Positions 56,354 through 63,956 of a stretch of 64,000 nucleotides of DNA are shown here, in pieces. A program made the position numbers and the translations under genes. Location of the stretch: NCBI GenBank assembly GCA_905200615.1, contig CAJKLB010000009.1, forward strand, positions 5,531 through 69,530. The letters are read 5' to 3'. Each line of letters opens with the position of its first letter. Position 1 is the stretch's first letter. Under the pieces are notes generated by a model. That model ran no database searches and was not told where the DNA came from. It saw only the letters and a program-made list of their open reading frames with translations. Source of the stretch: an uncultured Selenomonadales bacterium (GTDB taxonomy: Bacteria > Bacillota > Clostridia > Christensenellales > QALW01).

Positions 56354-57660
56354 AATACAGCAGTTTTGATAAAAAGTCTCAAAAAAATGTTGAGCAAAAG
56401 AATATAGTGGATAAGCATTCCTCAAATCATAAAAAGCCAAAGCGTAAATTTGAAATGCCTTTTAAGAATTTCAGTGAATTTAAACTTTGGCTTAAGAAAA
56501 TACGCCATAATATTCTTATTAAAATAGGCGGTTTGATCGGTACCGGACGAGATACGGAAAAAACTTGGAGAAAAATTAGGCCGGTAACGATTTATTTGAT
56601 CAGCGGAATTTTAGTCCTTACTTTTTTTATTACCGCAATTTCGATGACTCTTTCAGCCTTGTTCTCACCGGTAAATAAGCATAATGATGACCCAGTACTT
56701 TTTACCATCAATAAGGGTGCATCCATGTCTTATGTAGCAAATAAGTTAGAGGAATGCGGATTGGTCAAGACCTCTTGGGGAATTAAGCTTTTAGCCGATT
56801 TTACCAGTGTTTCTTCTAAAATACAAAGCGGCGAGTACATATTGGACAGAACTATGAGCGCGCAAGATATTTTGGATGTTATTACACGACCCACGGCTTC
56901 CGCTTCGGTGGTAAGCGTAACCTTGATTGAAGGCACTACTGTAGAAGATTTTGCGGAAGTATTAGCGGCATCAAATGTAATTGAATCTGCCGAGAGCTTT
57001 TTAAATGAATGTAAAAACGCGCGGAATTATGCGGATTTTTATTTTGTTCCGGAACTTTATGACATGGGAAATCTTAAATATTTATTGGAAGGATATCTGT
57101 TTCCTGATACTTATGAATTTTATGTGGGTTCTTCCAATCAAACTGTTATCAGCAAACTTCTTTCCCGGCTGAATGAAATCTATACACCAGAGTATACTGA
57201 GCGTGCCAATGAATTGGGTCTTTCCATGCATCAGGTATTGACCTTAGCTTCTATTGTTGAAAAAGAGGGAAGAGGGGAAGATTTTTACAAAATCTCCGCG
57301 GTCTTCCACAACCGAATTGCAAAGAATATGCGCTTGGAATCAGATGTTACCGTACAATATGCACTGGGCGTAAAACGTTTGGTACTTACTGCGGAAGAAT
57401 TAAAAGTGGATTCTCCTTATAATACGTATCTTGTATCGGGAATTCCTGCCGGTCCGATTTGTAATCCGAGCAAGGAAGCCATTAAGGCCGTATTATATCC
57501 CGATGAAGAAACCTTAAAGGAAGGCTATTTATATTTTACTCTCACAGATCCTTATACAGGGGAAGTTGCTTATTCCAAAACTTATGAAGAACATGTGGAA
57601 ATTAAAAACAAATATCAATCCGTTTGGGCGGCTTATGATAAAGCGCAGGGTAACGAATGA
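56350..57660 (+). CDS. mltG: Endolytic murein transglycosylase MltG
   Basis: The 436-residue protein has a basic cytoplasmic N-terminus of about 80 residues, one membrane helix (about 80-103, YLISGILVLTFFITAISMTL), a LysM-like subdomain and the YceG catalytic domain. The catalytic domain has LEGYLFPDTYEFYVG, the catalytic Glu304 in ASIVEKEG, LESDVTVQYALG and YNTYLVSGIPAGPICNPS. It cleaves nascent glycan strands during wall growth. It overlaps both neighbours by 4 bases (ATGA), so RNase J, MltG and RNase HI form one translationally coupled operon. Confidence 0.94.
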   Translation: MKYSSFDKKSQKNVEQKNIVDKHSSNHKKPKRKFEMPFKNFSEFKLWLKKIRHNILIKIGGLIGTGRDTEKTWRKIRPVTIYLISGILVLTFFITAISMTLSALFSPVNKHNDDPVLFTINKGASMSYVANKLEECGLVKTSWGIKLLADFTSVSSKIQSGEYILDRTMSAQDILDVITRPTASASVVSVTLIEGTTVEDFAEVLAASNVIESAESFLNECKNARNYADFYFVPELYDMGNLKYLLEGYLFPDTYEFYVGSSNQTVISKLLSRLNEIYTPEYTERANELGLSMHQVLTLASIVEKEGRGEDFYKISAVFHNRIAKNMRLESDVTVQYALGVKRLVLTAEELKVDSPYNTYLVSGIPAGPICNPSKEAIKAVLYPDEETLKEGYLYFTLTDPYTGEVAYSKTYEEHVEIKNKYQSVWAAYDKAQGNE

Positions 57661-58109
57661 AAAAAGTAACAATATATACTGACGGTGCCTGTTCCGGAAA
57701 TCCGGGAATAGGCGGGTGGGGCGCTGTGCTGTTTTACGGCAGTTTCTCCAAAGAAATCAGCGGTTTTGCAGAAAATACTACCAATAATCGTATGGAGCTT
57801 ACCGCGGCCATTCAAGCGATCGCTTTACTGAAAGAACCCTGTGATATTGAGCTTTACTCTGACAGCGCTTATCTGGTAAACGCTTTCCGGGAAGGTTGGA
57901 TTTACGGTTGGAAAAAAAAAGATTGGAAAAAAGGAAACGAGGAAATTCCCAATAAAGATCTATGGCTGCAATTATATTCTTTTATTAAAACACATAAAAT
58001 TGAATTTATAAAAGTAAAGGGTCATGCGGATAACAAATGGAATAACCGGTGCGATACGCTAGCTACCGGTGCCATTAAAGCATTTAAAGAGAACCACAAA
58101 CAAAGTTAA
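57657..58109 (+). CDS. rnhA: Ribonuclease HI
   Basis: The 150-residue enzyme has the four catalytic acids: Asp in YTDGACSGNPGIGGWG, Glu in NNRMELTAAI, Asp in YSDSAYLVN and Asp in GHADNKWNNRCDTLA. It removes RNA from RNA-DNA hybrids. It begins inside the mltG stop (ATGA) and is followed by a terminator. Confidence 0.95.
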   Translation: MKKVTIYTDGACSGNPGIGGWGAVLFYGSFSKEISGFAENTTNNRMELTAAIQAIALLKEPCDIELYSDSAYLVNAFREGWIYGWKKKDWKKGNEEIPNKDLWLQLYSFIKTHKIEFIKVKGHADNKWNNRCDTLATGAIKAFKENHKQS

Positions 58110-58121
58110 AAAAACATCAAT

Positions 58122-58150
58122 AAAAAGTCCGGAATTTTTCGGGCTTTTTT
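58122..58150 (+). terminator. Terminator of the RNase J-mltG-rnhA operon
   Basis: AAAAAGTCCG (58122-58131) pairs with CGGGCTTTTT (58140-58149, one U-G pair) across an 8-base loop, followed by T. Confidence 0.75.
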
Positions 58151-58223
58151 TAAAAAATGATCATGGTAACAGCATCAATTGATATTGCTGGTATTTTACT
58201 TTTTGTATATGTTAATTTTTTAT

Positions 58224-58252
58224 TGACAAATTCATCGTTATACTTTATAATT
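58224..58252 (+). promoter_or_regulatory. Tyrosine recombinase promoter
   Basis: A near-perfect sigma-A promoter: TTGACA (58224-58229), a 17-base spacer and TATAAT (58247-58252). Transcription would start at about 58259, within the palindrome that follows. Confidence 0.85.
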
Positions 58253-58256
58253 TTCA

Positions 58257-58294
58257 CAACTATTCGCAAAACTTGTCTTTTGCGAATAGTTGTA
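58257..58294. repeat. Perfect 16-base inverted repeat with 6-base centre
   Basis: ACAACTATTCGCAAAA (58257-58272) and TTTTGCGAATAGTTGT (58279-58294) are exact inverted copies around CTTGTC. The repeat begins at the expected transcription start of the recombinase gene and no T run follows, so it is not an ordinary terminator. It may be an operator, a leader hairpin or a recombination site. The spacing resembles tyrosine recombinase core sites (arms of 11-13, centre of 6-8). Confidence 0.85.
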
Positions 58295-58333
58295 AGTGCG
58301 TAAATTATTCCCCAAAAGGTGTGTGTTTCAAAT

Positions 58334-59362
58334 ATGAATTCTTATTTTTTAACCCGAAGCCAAAAAACAATGGAAAAACTTGATTCCGTACTCAACGAGC
58401 TTCCGACTTTTTGCAAAACATTATTTGTTGGCATTCAAAATACCACAGGCCCTCTAACCAGGCTCAACTACGCTTACGATCTGCGGTTGTTTTTTCATTT
58501 TCTATCTGAAAAAACAAAAAAAGAAATAAAAAATATTTCATTGGAAGATTTACGCGCGGTTACGGTGCATGATATTGAAGATTTTATTCATCACATTACC
58601 CTTTATGAAAATGATGAAAATAAACTTGTTGAAAACCGTGAAAACGGCCGTGCAAGAAAAATTGCGTCCATTCGAATGATGTTTAAATACTTTTATAAAA
58701 GCGGCGATTTAGAATCCAACGTCGCGTCATTAGTGGATTTACCCAAAATACATGAAAAGGCCATTATTCGTCTGGATGTGGATGAAGTGGTAAAATTGCT
58801 TGATGAGGTTGAATCCGGCGATGGATTAAGCCCCCGGCAAAAGCAATTTCATGAACGCACCAAAAGTCGTGATCTTGCCATACTCACTTTATTTTTAGGA
58901 ACAGGAATCCGAATCAGTGAATGCGTGGGGCTTAATGTGGAGGATGTTGACTTTCGAAATCTCAGCATCCGAATTACCCGTAAAGGCGGAAACCAAACCG
59001 TACTTTTTATTAACGACGAAATTGCGGAGGCACTGGACGCCTATTGCAACGAAAGAGCGCAGATGAAAGGCGCTGACTCCCCTGCCCTGTTTTTGTCGTT
59101 GCAGGGGGGGCGCATCACGACGCGTTCGGTACAAAATTTAGTAAAAAAATATGCTTCTATTATCACACCGCTAAAGCATATCACCCCGCATAAGCTTCGT
59201 TCTACATACGGCACTAATTTATACCGTGAAACCGGCGATATCTATCTTGTTGCCGATGTTTTAGGGCATAAGGATGTAAACACAACACGGCGTCATTACG
59301 CGGCTATGGCGGAAGAAAACCGCCGTTTAGCGGCGCAAACAATCAAACTGCGGGAGAAATAA
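58334..59362 (+). CDS. Tyrosine recombinase (XerC/D-like integrase)
   Basis: The 342-residue protein has an N-terminal SAM-like core-binding domain (about 20-130) and a catalytic domain. The catalytic domain has Arg in GTGIRISECVGLNVEDVD, a beta-hairpin Lys in RKGGNQTV, H-x-x-R in ITPHKLRSTYGTNLY, His in VLGHKDVNTT and the nucleophile Tyr in RRHYAAMAEENR. It is longer at the N-terminus than XerC/XerD. It could be a chromosomal recombinase or the integrase of an element. The ATG at 58334 is 12 bases after AAGGTG; a GTG at 58319 is less likely. A perfect palindrome lies 40 bases upstream. Confidence 0.92.
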   Translation: MNSYFLTRSQKTMEKLDSVLNELPTFCKTLFVGIQNTTGPLTRLNYAYDLRLFFHFLSEKTKKEIKNISLEDLRAVTVHDIEDFIHHITLYENDENKLVENRENGRARKIASIRMMFKYFYKSGDLESNVASLVDLPKIHEKAIIRLDVDEVVKLLDEVESGDGLSPRQKQFHERTKSRDLAILTLFLGTGIRISECVGLNVEDVDFRNLSIRITRKGGNQTVLFINDEIAEALDAYCNERAQMKGADSPALFLSLQGGRITTRSVQNLVKKYASIITPLKHITPHKLRSTYGTNLYRETGDIYLVADVLGHKDVNTTRRHYAAMAEENRRLAAQTIKLREK

Positions 59363-59386
59363 AAATCCGGCAATATGCCGGATTTT
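59362..59386. terminator. Bidirectional terminator between the recombinase and the secreted-protein operon
   Basis: AAAATCCGGCA and TGCCGGATTTT form a perfect 11-pair stem with a 3-base loop. T runs follow on both strands. Confidence 0.85.
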
Positions 59387-59392
59387 CAACAA

Positions 59393-60013
59393 TCACATAT
59401 GAAATAATATTGTTTGAATAAGTTAATTATAGAGCTACAGATCTTTTGCAATTACAGTCTGTTGTTAATGTAATTTGTTATAGTCGTCGTATCTCCGTCA
59501 GGGCACCAAGCTGCCTTAGAAACATAAATACCGGCGCCCATGGAGCCTCTATGGCCACCAATCTGAAGCTTATTTGTATATCCCTTCGTGCCATAGGAAT
59601 AATAATAATCTGCCGTGTCTGTTTCATAGGAACCGCCGCGAATATAAGCATATTCCGTGGCGTCTTCTCCGTCGCTGACGCAATGAACCAACCAATAGGC
59701 TCAGCCGCCACCTACGCTTTCAGCCGAATAGCAGACATTCCCAGCACAATCCATGGTGGTGTTCTTATATCTGGCAACGGAATATATTTTATTTGTATCC
59801 CATTCATACGCCTCCGGCGAACTCCAGCCGTAGGAGCCGATATCCAGCCCGCCGTAATTTGCGGCGGCCGGCTCAGCCGGCGTGGCGTCGGCGTTATCTG
59901 TGGCGCATAGCCCGACCACGGAAACAGCTGCAAGCACAATGGAACATACCGCGAATAACTTTAGCAATTTTTTCATGTTTTTCTTTCTCCTTTTTTGTAT
60001 ATTTCATATGTGA
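59393..60013. repeat. Pair of 13-base inverted repeats flanking the small secreted gene
   Basis: TCACATATGAAAT at 59393-59405 recurs inverted as ATTTCATATGTGA at 60001-60013. With a one-base gap the match extends by three more bases outward. The copies bracket the interrupted secreted-protein gene. The core CATATG is itself a palindrome, so chance is not excluded. Confidence 0.5.
59452..59976 (-). pseudogene. Small secreted protein gene interrupted by one in-frame TGA (nonsense mutation or recoded codon)
   Basis: From ATG 59976 (after AAGGAGAAAG) a 91-residue frame starts with a clear signal peptide (MKKLLKLFAVCSIVLAAVSVVG, cleavage about residue 24-31) and ends at TGA 59701-59703 after SAESVGGG. 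The same frame then continues unbroken for 83 codons (AYWLVHCVSDGEDATEYAYI and on to NYINNRL, stop at 59452) with protein-like composition. A single-base change from TGG (Trp) would explain it. A selenocysteine codon is the alternative: GCGTC and GACGC form a stem with a 12-base loop about 20 bases after the TGA. The mature protein is rich in Tyr, Gly and Cys. I recognise no family. It ends the minus-strand transporter operon. Confidence 0.65.
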
Positions 60014-60027
60014 ATTGCTTTCGGGTA

Positions 60028-61434
60028 TTATCCGTTATTCCAATTTCCCGCCCAAATCTGCTCATAATCTTCAAACGACCGTAATTGGGAGGAAGCATTG
60101 AGGGTAAAAGCCACAAGCTGCGGTGTTTCACCGTTATAGCTTATGTAAAAACGAAAGGTCGCATTTCCTTTGTCCGGCGGGAGGGCGTATTTTTGATTGA
60201 ACGCCTCGCTGCCGCTTTTTATATACACGTATTTTTCTATTATATAAACATTCCCGTAGACGGTATCCTGATACCCCTTTATAAATCTGGCGGATAATTT
60301 TTCTACGTTTGAAGTACTTACGGGGTCAAGCACAACGGCTGCGTTATACTTTTTGGCGTCCTGCAGCATTTGCTCCAAAATATTGCTGGATTTCAGCTGC
60401 GATTTTAAGCCGGGGGAGCACAGCGCATAAAAGCCGTCAAAATAATCGTTGGAACAATCTTTGTTTAAGTGAATCAGGTATTTGTAGGCTTCAATGCCTT
60501 TTTCCTGGGCTGCTTTCATTTTATCTGTTTCTGCAAAAGAAACAGATTTGGTAAAGGACTCATCCACCATAATCGGCAGATACCGGGATTCCTCCTGAAC
60601 GCTTACCGTATTTTCCGTTGCTAACAAATATCTTTTAGCAGCGGTGCTTTCCTCGGTTTGATACGCTTCCCGCCAGCCGATGATCTTGTTTTGTTCGTTT
60701 ACAAATACTAAAAAGTAAACCGGCAGCCTTGCCCTGAAAACGCCTTCTTCATTGCTGTTGAAGTCATAGTAGCTTCTTTTTTGGCTTTGATAATACGGCG
60801 GGATCACTTCATAAAAGCTGCTGCCTGTAAAGAATAACTCGGAAGAAAGCACTAAACCCCGGATCTTGTTCTGCTGCGGATCTCTGTAATATTCCATACA
60901 TTGTATGGAATATTTATTGTTATTATTACTCGATAATAACGTTTGCTGAATGCCGGAAAGCGTTTTGATATGCGTTTCAAGAAGATTGTTAAAATCAAGT
61001 CCTTCCTGCAAATAGGGGCGCCTGTATTCAATGTTTTTTTGGAACATTTCGCTGTCTTCGTAATACTTTGTGTCATACAGGCACGAAATCCAGTCCATAC
61101 ACGCGTTGACGGTTTCCTGATTCATGGAATCGGTATAAAGATATTCGGCTTTTTCAAATTCCAGCTTCTGTATTAAAAAATCCAAGCATACGGAATCTTT
61201 CTCCGCCCATGGTCGATTTAATTCATATAATTGATGCACATAATTATGATATTCATCTAAATACGCATCTCTTGCTGTATTTTCAAACGTGACGATTCCG
61301 TCGCTTATACTAACGTTGGGCGTTGCCGTAGGGCTATGGGGAAGCAGCTCGTCACCGGAAGGTATCGACTGCCTGCATCCTGCCGAGGCTGACAAAAGAA
61401 CGAAGCTTAGCAATATAACACCTATTTTTTTCAT
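60028..61434 (-). CDS. Lipoprotein of unknown function in the ABC operon
   Basis: The 468-residue protein has a signal peptide with lipobox LSASAGC (Cys19) and would be anchored outside the membrane. The mature part begins with a proline/threonine-rich linker, then a helical stretch rich in Tyr, Glu and Asn (about 50-160) and a second mixed region. I recognise no domain. ATG 61434 follows GAGGAGT, 7 bases after the ATPase stop. It is placed like the lipoproteins that accompany peptide export or immunity transporters. Function is unknown. Confidence 0.8.
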   Translation of the reverse strand: MKKIGVILLSFVLLSASAGCRQSIPSGDELLPHSPTATPNVSISDGIVTFENTARDAYLDEYHNYVHQLYELNRPWAEKDSVCLDFLIQKLEFEKAEYLYTDSMNQETVNACMDWISCLYDTKYYEDSEMFQKNIEYRRPYLQEGLDFNNLLETHIKTLSGIQQTLLSSNNNNKYSIQCMEYYRDPQQNKIRGLVLSSELFFTGSSFYEVIPPYYQSQKRSYYDFNSNEEGVFRARLPVYFLVFVNEQNKIIGWREAYQTEESTAAKRYLLATENTVSVQEESRYLPIMVDESFTKSVSFAETDKMKAAQEKGIEAYKYLIHLNKDCSNDYFDGFYALCSPGLKSQLKSSNILEQMLQDAKKYNAAVVLDPVSTSNVEKLSARFIKGYQDTVYGNVYIIEKYVYIKSGSEAFNQKYALPPDKGNATFRFYISYNGETPQLVAFTLNASSQLRSFEDYEQIWAGNWNNG

Positions 61435-61441
61435 AGCTATT

Positions 61442-62083
61442 TTACTCCTCGCTTAAAATTCCGTTATCCATACTATAAACCTTGCCGCAAAGCGCCTCGA
61501 TATCTTCAGGATGATGGCTTGTTAAAAGCAGGGTGAGCTTTTCTTCTTCCCGCAGCTTTTTTAAAAGCGCATGGATATCGGCAACGCCTTGCCGGTCAAG
61601 GCCGTTCATCGGCTCATCCAGTATTAAAAATTTTGGTTTTTCCATAATTGCCTGGGCAATGTTCAGCCTTTGGCGCATTCCCATGGAATATTTTTTGGTG
61701 GGGCGCTTATCCTTGGGGTCAAGCCCTACTAAAGCAATGGCGTTTTCCACGTCTTCTTTTTTGATATTGTTCCGGATGCTTGCCAGCAGGGAAAGGTTAT
61801 TAAAGCCGCTTAAGTTCGGTAAAAAACCCGGTGATTCAATCAATACGCCTACATCGCTTGGGAATTTCCCCTTGGTGCCCACACGCTCGCCGAATACATA
61901 CACCTCGCCCGAAGTTGGCGTAATCAGATTGCAGATTGCTTTAAACAGCATACTTTTTCCGCTTCCGTTTGCGCCTACAATGCCTACAGAATCTCCTGTA
62001 TTCACCGTTAAATTGATATTCTTTAAAATTTCTCTTTTGCTGATGGTTTTGCATAAATTAATGATTTTTAACGCTTCTTTCAT
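61442..62083 (-). CDS. ABC transporter ATP-binding protein
   Basis: The 213-residue ATPase has Walker A GANGSGKSM, a Q-loop region ESPGFLPNLSGFNNL, the signature YSMGMRQRLNIAQA, Walker B FLILDEP followed by MNGLD, and the switch His in LLTSHHPEDIE. It is of the CcmA/NatA type that serves ABC-2 permeases. The start is ATG 62083 after AGGAGAGG; the longer frame extends into the permease gene. It should energise the two membrane proteins upstream. The ESPGFLP variant is frequent in bacteriocin-immunity ATPases, which is suggestive only. Confidence 0.92.
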   Translation of the reverse strand: MKEALKIINLCKTISKREILKNINLTVNTGDSVGIVGANGSGKSMLFKAICNLITPTSGEVYVFGERVGTKGKFPSDVGVLIESPGFLPNLSGFNNLSLLASIRNNIKKEDVENAIALVGLDPKDKRPTKKYSMGMRQRLNIAQAIMEKPKFLILDEPMNGLDRQGVADIHALLKKLREEEKLTLLLTSHHPEDIEALCGKVYSMDNGILSEE

Positions 62084-62100
62084 TTTTCCCTCTCCTAAGC

Positions 62101-62916
62101 TTATTTTTCTCTTGAAAGACTGATCAGGTCTACCTTCCGCATCACCAGGCAGTAAATGGTGATGGCCAGTGTTAATGCTGCGGCCCAATAGAGGATAGCA
62201 TAATTAACAAAGGTAAAGTTATTGATTTCCGTTAAGGCTTTAAAATGACCATTATAAAACGGGTAAAAAGAAAATTCCTGATAATTTCTTGCACCGAACA
62301 GCGCTACCACCATTACGGAGAAAATACAGATGATGCTGCCTATGGATTGCTTGAACAGCGCGTTGACCGTCATGCTGACAACGGCAAGGAAAAAGGAGTA
62401 GAGAATTAAAAACAGCATTTCCAGCATTACCGCTCCAATCGGAGAAAAGGTTCTTATCACGATGGGGGCAGGATACAGGCTGCCGTATCCTTCTTCAAGA
62501 TTCGCAGTTGCAAGGACCCCGGGGGACCATTGGTTGGCTAACGACATGTGATTATGTAAGCGGAAAAACAGGGCGTATATTACTAAAATAGCAAAAGCGA
62601 AAACAAGGACCGCCAAAAAAGCAGAAATCAAATTGATGCGGGCCACCGTCTGCCGTTTGCCCATTCGCAAGTATCTCGTGGCGTCGTCCTCCTTGGCGAT
62701 GCCGATGCCCGATAGCAGCACTAAAAGCGACATCGGCACCCATAATTTTAGTAAGAAGGAATCGCAAAAAATGTTTTCCCAAAAGTTGTTGGATATGGAA
62801 TATGCAATTCCGCGGCCGTACATAAAGTAAATGGGAATTAAAAGGGATACGAGGATGATCCAGCCCGGAATCCGCAAAAGTGTATTGGTAATCATGGTGA
62901 TATTGCGTTTAAACAT
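62101..62916 (-). CDS. ABC-2-like transporter permease, second membrane subunit
   Basis: The 271-residue protein has six hydrophobic helices, the first at about 13-33. A cytoplasmic loop reads EDDATRYLRMGKRQTVARINL, and a large external loop (about 130-165) contains NLEEGYGSLYPAPIV. No family beyond ABC-2-like was recognised. It overlaps the preceding permease by 8 bases and has AGAAGGAG before the ATG. It may pair with that protein as a heterodimer, as in LanEFG-like systems. Confidence 0.8.
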   Translation of the reverse strand: MFKRNITMITNTLLRIPGWIILVSLLIPIYFMYGRGIAYSISNNFWENIFCDSFLLKLWVPMSLLVLLSGIGIAKEDDATRYLRMGKRQTVARINLISAFLAVLVFAFAILVIYALFFRLHNHMSLANQWSPGVLATANLEEGYGSLYPAPIVIRTFSPIGAVMLEMLFLILYSFFLAVVSMTVNALFKQSIGSIICIFSVMVVALFGARNYQEFSFYPFYNGHFKALTEINNFTFVNYAILYWAAALTLAITIYCLVMRKVDLISLSREK

Positions 62917-63715
62917 CTGTTTTGCTCCTTCTGAAAAAGAACAGAGCGTACACCCCCAAACTGATTAAAATAAGCGCCGCGTATTGAATCAGAACATCAG
63001 AATACGTATCTTGATAGGTTTCCAAAGCCCATACGCAAACACAGGAGGTAACCCAGGGCGTCATTATGTACCGGTGGATTTCATCAATGACGATATTGGC
63101 AAATAAGAAACCCGTGGAATAGGCAAGATACTTATTGTTCCACAGCGCCGAAAAACTGACGGTCAAAAGAGAATATACCCCGCCGAATAAAATTAAATTC
63201 GCGGATTCAAAAAGGCTGAAAAGCGGTATGTTTTCCTGATAAAGCGTTTTTAAAAAATTATCATCCGACAGCATATCCAACTGAAACAGCGGAACGGAAG
63301 AAGTGGGATCGATGAGAAAGCAAAGGATGAATAATATCATTTCGCCGCACAGCACAACGGCCATGCCCGTAATAAAGGAGGTAAAGGCTTTTGAAAAAAA
63401 GTATTTTCCCCTGCCGGTTCGAATCAGCACGTTGCGCAGATATCTGCTTTTATATTCCTGCAAATAAAAGTTCGCGCAGGGAATCGCGCAGATTACCGGT
63501 AGCATGAACGACATTTGTGTCGCTGAAATATCGCCGCAGGTCGAAGATATATATCGGTTTAAAAAGCCGAAATTCGTAACGCCGAATGTTTGTAACATCC
63601 GGGCTTTTCCGTCAGTATAACTCAGCTGCTGAAGAATGCCCATAACCACAAACAGAGCAACCGCTATGTAAAAACCATAGGAATAAATGATTCTTTTAAA
63701 ATCGTGCCTGAGCAT
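62909..63715 (-). CDS. ABC-2-like transporter permease, first membrane subunit
   Basis: The 268-residue protein has six predicted helices, the first at about 10-30 (YSYGFYIAVALFVVMGILQQ). A loop with FYLQEYKSRYLRNVLIRTGRGKYF before the third helix resembles the conserved basic loop of ABC-2 permeases that contacts the ATPase. The ATG at 63715 follows GAGGAGG; an in-frame TTG seven codons earlier lies upstream of that site and is rejected. It is the first gene of the five-gene operon. Substrate unknown. Confidence 0.85.
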   Translation of the reverse strand: MLRHDFKRIIYSYGFYIAVALFVVMGILQQLSYTDGKARMLQTFGVTNFGFLNRYISSTCGDISATQMSFMLPVICAIPCANFYLQEYKSRYLRNVLIRTGRGKYFFSKAFTSFITGMAVVLCGEMILFILCFLIDPTSSVPLFQLDMLSDDNFLKTLYQENIPLFSLFESANLILFGGVYSLLTVSFSALWNNKYLAYSTGFLFANIVIDEIHRYIMTPWVTSCVCVWALETYQDTYSDVLIQYAALILISLGVYALFFFRRSKTDV

Positions 63716-63753
63716 GTTTTTCCTCCTCTTGCGCAATTCGTACTACATTATAT

Positions 63754-63782
63754 ATGATAAACTTTGCTTTTTGAAAAGTCAA
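63754..63782 (-). promoter_or_regulatory. Promoter of the ABC/lipoprotein/secreted-protein operon
   Basis: On the minus strand TTGACT (63777-63782), a 17-base spacer and TATCAT (63754-63759) lie about 40 bases before the first permease start. Confidence 0.7.
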
Positions 63783-63914
63783 TACCCCACGTATAATTTT
63801 TCAACAAAAAAAATATAAAATTTGTTTTGTAAAGAACTACTAAAAAGTTTTGTGCTTGTCTTTTATTAAAAATATGTTAATTTTATAAAAATTACTTGCA
63901 AAATTTTCAAATTC

Positions 63915-63942
63915 TTGATACTATTAATAAGTAAACTATAAT
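63915..63942 (+). promoter_or_regulatory. Promoter of the gene at the right edge
   Basis: TTGATA (63915-63920) and TATAAT (63937-63942) with a 16-base spacer precede GGAGGAG and an ATG. Confidence 0.7.
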
Positions 63943-63956
63943 AATGGAGGAGTCCT

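Noticed and set aside
58257..58294. Palindrome read as a rho-independent terminator
   Set aside because: It follows a promoter rather than a gene end and has no T run; the rnhA terminator lies earlier at 58122-58150.
59701..59703. TGA read as tryptophan (altered genetic code)
   Set aside because: Several clear housekeeping genes here end in TGA at the expected place (for example mnmG, khpA and mltG), so the standard code applies.
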